The notes under the pieces were generated by a model, which was not told the origin of the DNA, did no database searches, and saw only the letters and a list, made by a program, of their open reading frames with translations. This document shows, in pieces, positions 6,611 to 7,865 of a stretch of 7,865 nucleotides of DNA. How positions within the stretch are numbered: the first letter of the stretch is position 1; each line of letters begins with the position of its first letter. Position numbers and translations under genes: made by a program. Source of the DNA: Candidatus Brocadiaceae bacterium (GTDB lineage: Bacteria; Planctomycetota; Brocadiia; SM23-32); NCBI GenBank assembly GCA_003567495.1, contig PWZK01000157.1, forward strand, positions 1 to 7,865, written 5' to 3'.

Positions 6611-6634
6611 AGGCGCTTAATATCGCAACATCGA
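6610..6634. repeat. R2 interspersed repeat, copy 2 (truncated)
   Basis: The 25 bases match copy 3 (7055-7079) at 23 positions: TAGGCGCTTAAT, then RTYGC, then AACATCGA. The right arm of the hairpin is missing; the sequence runs on into GACGGCGATTAGG. It abuts the 3' side of the putative small RNA. A short 7-bp tandem, ATTAGGA twice plus AT, follows at 6642-6657. Confidence 0.65.
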
Positions 6635-6715
6635 GACGGCGATTAGGAATTAGGAATCAACGACAAACGGCAACGGCTACGGAGATGCTCAAAAAATGTT
6701 GCAGGTTTGTCTTCA

Positions 6716-6838
6716 GGCCCGAAGGGCCGTCTGATTCATAGCCCGGGGTGGAGGCGCCCTGTCGTTGGGCGCTGTAACCCCGGGAAACTCGTGCAAACAA
6801 TGGAACAGAGCCCCGCAGGGGCGATTCAAAGGTTTGGC
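6716..6838 (+). repeat. Structured palindromic element, copy B
   Basis: Three structures in order. Hairpin 1 is GGCCC-GAA-GGGCC (6716-6728). The central 8-bp stem, CCCGGGGT/ACCCCGGG (6742-6749, 6777-6784), encloses GCGCCC/GGGCGC (6754-6759, 6767-6772). Hairpin 3 is GCCCC-GCA-GGGGC (6810-6822). Copy A has the same outer stem and GAA triloop, but hairpin 1 there is CCCC/GGGG and the inner stem differs, so pairing is kept while sequence changes. Copy B is the left half of an inverted pair; the axis is near GAGCTC (6839-6844). Confidence 0.7.
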
Positions 6839-6959
6839 GAGCTCAGGGCGAACACCTTTCTTGAGTCGCCCCGTCGGGGCTCAGTACGGGGGGGGTGCTC
6901 TGGTTTACCCGGGTTCCCTTCGGGCATCCGGGGCTACGGGTGAGTCGGCCCTTCGGGCC
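6839..6959 (-). repeat. Structured palindromic element, copy C (inverted)
   Basis: Read on the minus strand it repeats copy B in the same order. Hairpin 1 (GGCCC-GAA-GGGCC, 6947-6959) is the exact complement of copy B's hairpin 1. A 13-nt spacer ending in TAG follows, as in B. A central stem (6908-6912 with 6928-6932) encloses CCC-GAA-GGG (6916-6924), and hairpin 3 is GCCCC-GAC-GGGGC (6868-6880). Distances between parts match copy B to within a few bases. An 8-G run lies at 6888-6895. B and C form an imperfect inverted repeat of about 245 bp, like a BIME or small MITE in layout. Confidence 0.65.
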
Positions 6960-6971
6960 TGCAATTGTGGT

Positions 6972-7052
6972 GCGGGCTTCTCTGTTTGCCGCGTCGAAGC
7001 CTGCCTGCTGCAGGCAGGGCGCCCCATTTTCAGAGCGAAGTCTCTGAAAATG
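6972..7052. repeat. Hairpin cluster between the palindromic element and R2 copy 3
   Basis: Three further inverted repeats: GCGGGCTTC with GAAGCCTGC (6972-6980, 6996-7004, one G-U); CCTGCCTGC/GCAGGCAGG (7000-7008, 7010-7018), which competes with the first; and CATTTTCAGAG/CTCTGAAAATG (7025-7035, 7042-7052), a perfect 11-bp stem with a 6-nt loop. No coding potential is recognised; apparent reading frames here cross palindromes and have no family signature. Confidence 0.55.
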
Positions 7053-7054
7053 CG

Positions 7055-7103
7055 TAGGCGCTTAATGTTGCAACATCGACAACAAATTGTCGATGTTCGA
7101 AAA
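7055..7103. repeat. R2 interspersed hairpin repeat, copy 3
   Basis: TAGGCGCTTAAT, then GTTGC, then a perfect 11-bp stem AACATCGACAA (7072-7082) with TTGTCGATGTT (7087-7097) around a CAAA loop, then CGAAAA. The arms match copy 1; the loop differs (CAAA versus AGAA) and the tandem duplication of copy 1 is absent. It begins two bases after the 7025-7052 hairpin. Confidence 0.7.
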
Positions 7104-7124
7104 AGTCGACAAAATACGCCTTGA

Positions 7125-7346
7125 TCCGCAAATTCAGAGCACCTAATTCAAAATAAATTTGTTGTTGTCGGTACGGTGACAGCGGAAAACGATGCGGATT
7201 ATCTGTACGTGACGATGAAAACCACAGGCGATCGGGCCATGACAAAAACGCAGTTCTACGTGCTGGATGAGAAGCCCGGTAGAAGGTATGATCCTGAAAC
7301 GGTCCCTTACAGGAGTGAGCATATCTGGTTGTATGCGTTTGGCTAA
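7125..7346 (+). pseudogene. Orphan C-terminal protein fragment, function unknown
   Basis: An open stretch of 73 codons ends at TAA 7344-7346 and reads like a genuine, beta-rich protein tail: VVVGTVTAENDADYLYV..., then TKTQFYVLDEKPG, then YRSEHIWLYAFG. A TGA at 7122 precedes it. No ATG occurs until 7218, inside the fragment; the possible GTG at 7176 has no Shine-Dalgarno. It starts about 20 bp after R2 copy 3, which fits a gene whose 5' part was removed or displaced at the repeat island. I do not recognise the family. A short live gene with an unusual start is the alternative. Confidence 0.4.
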
Positions 7347-7591
7347 AAACATTTTATAATATCAGAAATCGCTTCCGGGAGGCATCACAGCTCCTTACGC
7401 TAAGAATATAAGATTGCAATGTGCGAGGGTGTTGGGGGCGGTTATCAGAGATTCAGCGCCCAGAGATTTGAGCACTTTGGGTAGTGAGAAAAGGCACTGC
7501 TGTTGTAGCTAAAACTGGATCGGCACCCGGAAATAGAGTCTTCCCATATGGGGATTTTAGCGAGCCTTAGATTATACGAAGGAGTTGTATT
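7347..7591 (+). promoter_or_regulatory. Intergenic region with possible structured leader (7508-7561) and strong RBS (7578-7584)
   Basis: A perfect TATAAT (7355-7360) has no acceptable -35. An 8-bp direct repeat CAGAGATT occurs at 7446 and 7461. Near the 3' end, GCTAAAA (7508-7514) pairs with TTTTAGC (7555-7561). That stem encloses CGG-CAC-CCG (7521-7529) and the palindrome CCCATATGGG (7543-7552), giving a three-way-junction shape. GAAGGAG (7578-7584), 7 nt before ATG 7592, is the best Shine-Dalgarno in the window. No known riboswitch signature was recognised. Confidence 0.35.
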
Positions 7592-7865
7592 ATGTTCAAC
7601 CGAAAAACTGCTAAAATTGTCGGAGCAGTTCTGCTGGTTTACGTTGCGGGGATGGTTGTTTTGTATTTTACGGGAAATCGCCCAGGAGAAGGATTAAGGA
7701 ATTATCACAAAATGTTAGACGTTGGCGCTTCGGCAGGTCCCGAACAGGAAACCTTAAAGCTGGCTTTTGGTTTCTCGCAGCAGGCCGAAGAAATTGCTGA
7801 AGAAGACTCAGATAAAGCACTGACGTTGCTCAGAGAGGCTTTGCAGGTATTTGAGGAAAATGCGC
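7592..7865 (+). CDS. Membrane-anchored helical protein, partial (3' end outside window)
   Basis: The first 91 codons of a gene cut by the window edge. A short basic N-terminus (MFNRKTAK) precedes one hydrophobic segment (about residues 9-27, IVGAVLLVYVAGMVVLYF), which reads as a signal anchor or uncleaved signal peptide, placing the rest outside the cytoplasmic membrane. After about residue 50 the sequence is charged and alpha-helical: AFGFSQQAEEIAEE, then DKALTLLREALQVFEEN. This is the spacing expected of a TPR-like helical hairpin, but one incomplete repeat is not proof. The start is well supported by GAAGGAG 7 nt upstream. Function is unknown. The preceding 245 bp may carry a structured leader. 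It appears unrelated to the fragment at 7125-7346. Confidence 0.75.
   Translation, partial: MFNRKTAKIVGAVLLVYVAGMVVLYFTGNRPGEGLRNYHKMLDVGASAGPEQETLKLAFGFSQQAEEIAEEDSDKALTLLREALQVFEENA

Noticed and set aside
6540..6620. Short peptide with a C-x6-C-x2-C pattern (GTG 6540, ending TAA at 6618-6620)
   Set aside because: Only about 26 residues, no Shine-Dalgarno, overlaps the putative RNA stems and R2 copy 2; the Cys pattern is probably chance.
6609..6634. Integron attC site (GTTAGGC core)
   Set aside because: Only one core-like heptamer occurs; the paired R/L boxes and long imperfect hairpin of attC are absent, and no integrase is present.
6707..7124. Two overlapping + strand reading frames across the repeat island
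   Set aside because: They cross the palindromic elements, poly-G and R2, show no family motif and lack ribosome-binding sites; the open frames reflect high GC.
7472..7570. Thirty-two-codon open stretch ending FPYGDFSEP
   Set aside because: Has no proper start or RBS and overlaps the possible leader structure; could be a gene remnant but is too short to call.

Overview
The window comes from a bacterial chromosome of moderate GC content. It holds five complete protein genes, all on the + strand, one partial + strand gene running off the right edge, and two unusually palindrome-rich non-coding islands. The organism is probably an uncultured environmental bacterium. The LysM/YkuD L,D-transpeptidase, the stand-alone methenyl-THF cyclohydrolase (FchA-like), the PcrA-type helicase and the dense GC palindromes would suit Omnitrophota/PVC-like lineages, but no rRNA or marker gene is present, so this placement is a weak inference.

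Layout. 1-250: a half copy of a structured palindromic element (12-87), then a train of hairpins and a possible promoter. 279-944: HAD-IB phosphatase, SerB-like, with a 10-G homopolymer. 979-2256: LeuC-type isopropylmalate dehydratase large subunit; no small subunit is in the window. 2253-2288: a 14-bp perfect palindrome across the leuC stop. 2296-2325: likely promoter for the next genes. 2371-3381: secreted LysM + YkuD L,D-transpeptidase. 3384-4013: cyclodeaminase/FchA. 4011-4075: an interspersed hairpin repeat ('R2') that supplies the fchA stop codon and fills the gap to the helicase. 4120-6330: UvrD/PcrA helicase with a C-terminal Tudor-like domain. 6360-6391: likely rho-independent terminator. 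6409-6437: near-consensus sigma70 promoter with no good ORF behind it, read as the promoter of a structured RNA of about 170 nt. 6610-7103: a repeat island with two more R2 copies and a ~245-bp inverted pair of the palindromic element. 7125-7346: orphan C-terminal protein fragment. 7347-7591: non-coding, ending in a possible structured leader and a strong Shine-Dalgarno. 7592-7865: start of a membrane-anchored helical protein.

The phosphatase and leuC look like one transcription unit with an amino-acid biosynthesis flavour (serine/leucine). The transpeptidase, cyclohydrolase and helicase form a second, functionally mixed unit (cell wall, one-carbon folate metabolism, DNA repair). The part most worth following up is non-coding. 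Two repeat families occur: a three-part palindromic element whose stems change with pairing preserved between copies, and the R2 hairpin repeat. A strong orphan promoter with a foldable transcript lies beside them. No transposase, RAYT, CRISPR, tRNA or phage gene is visible.
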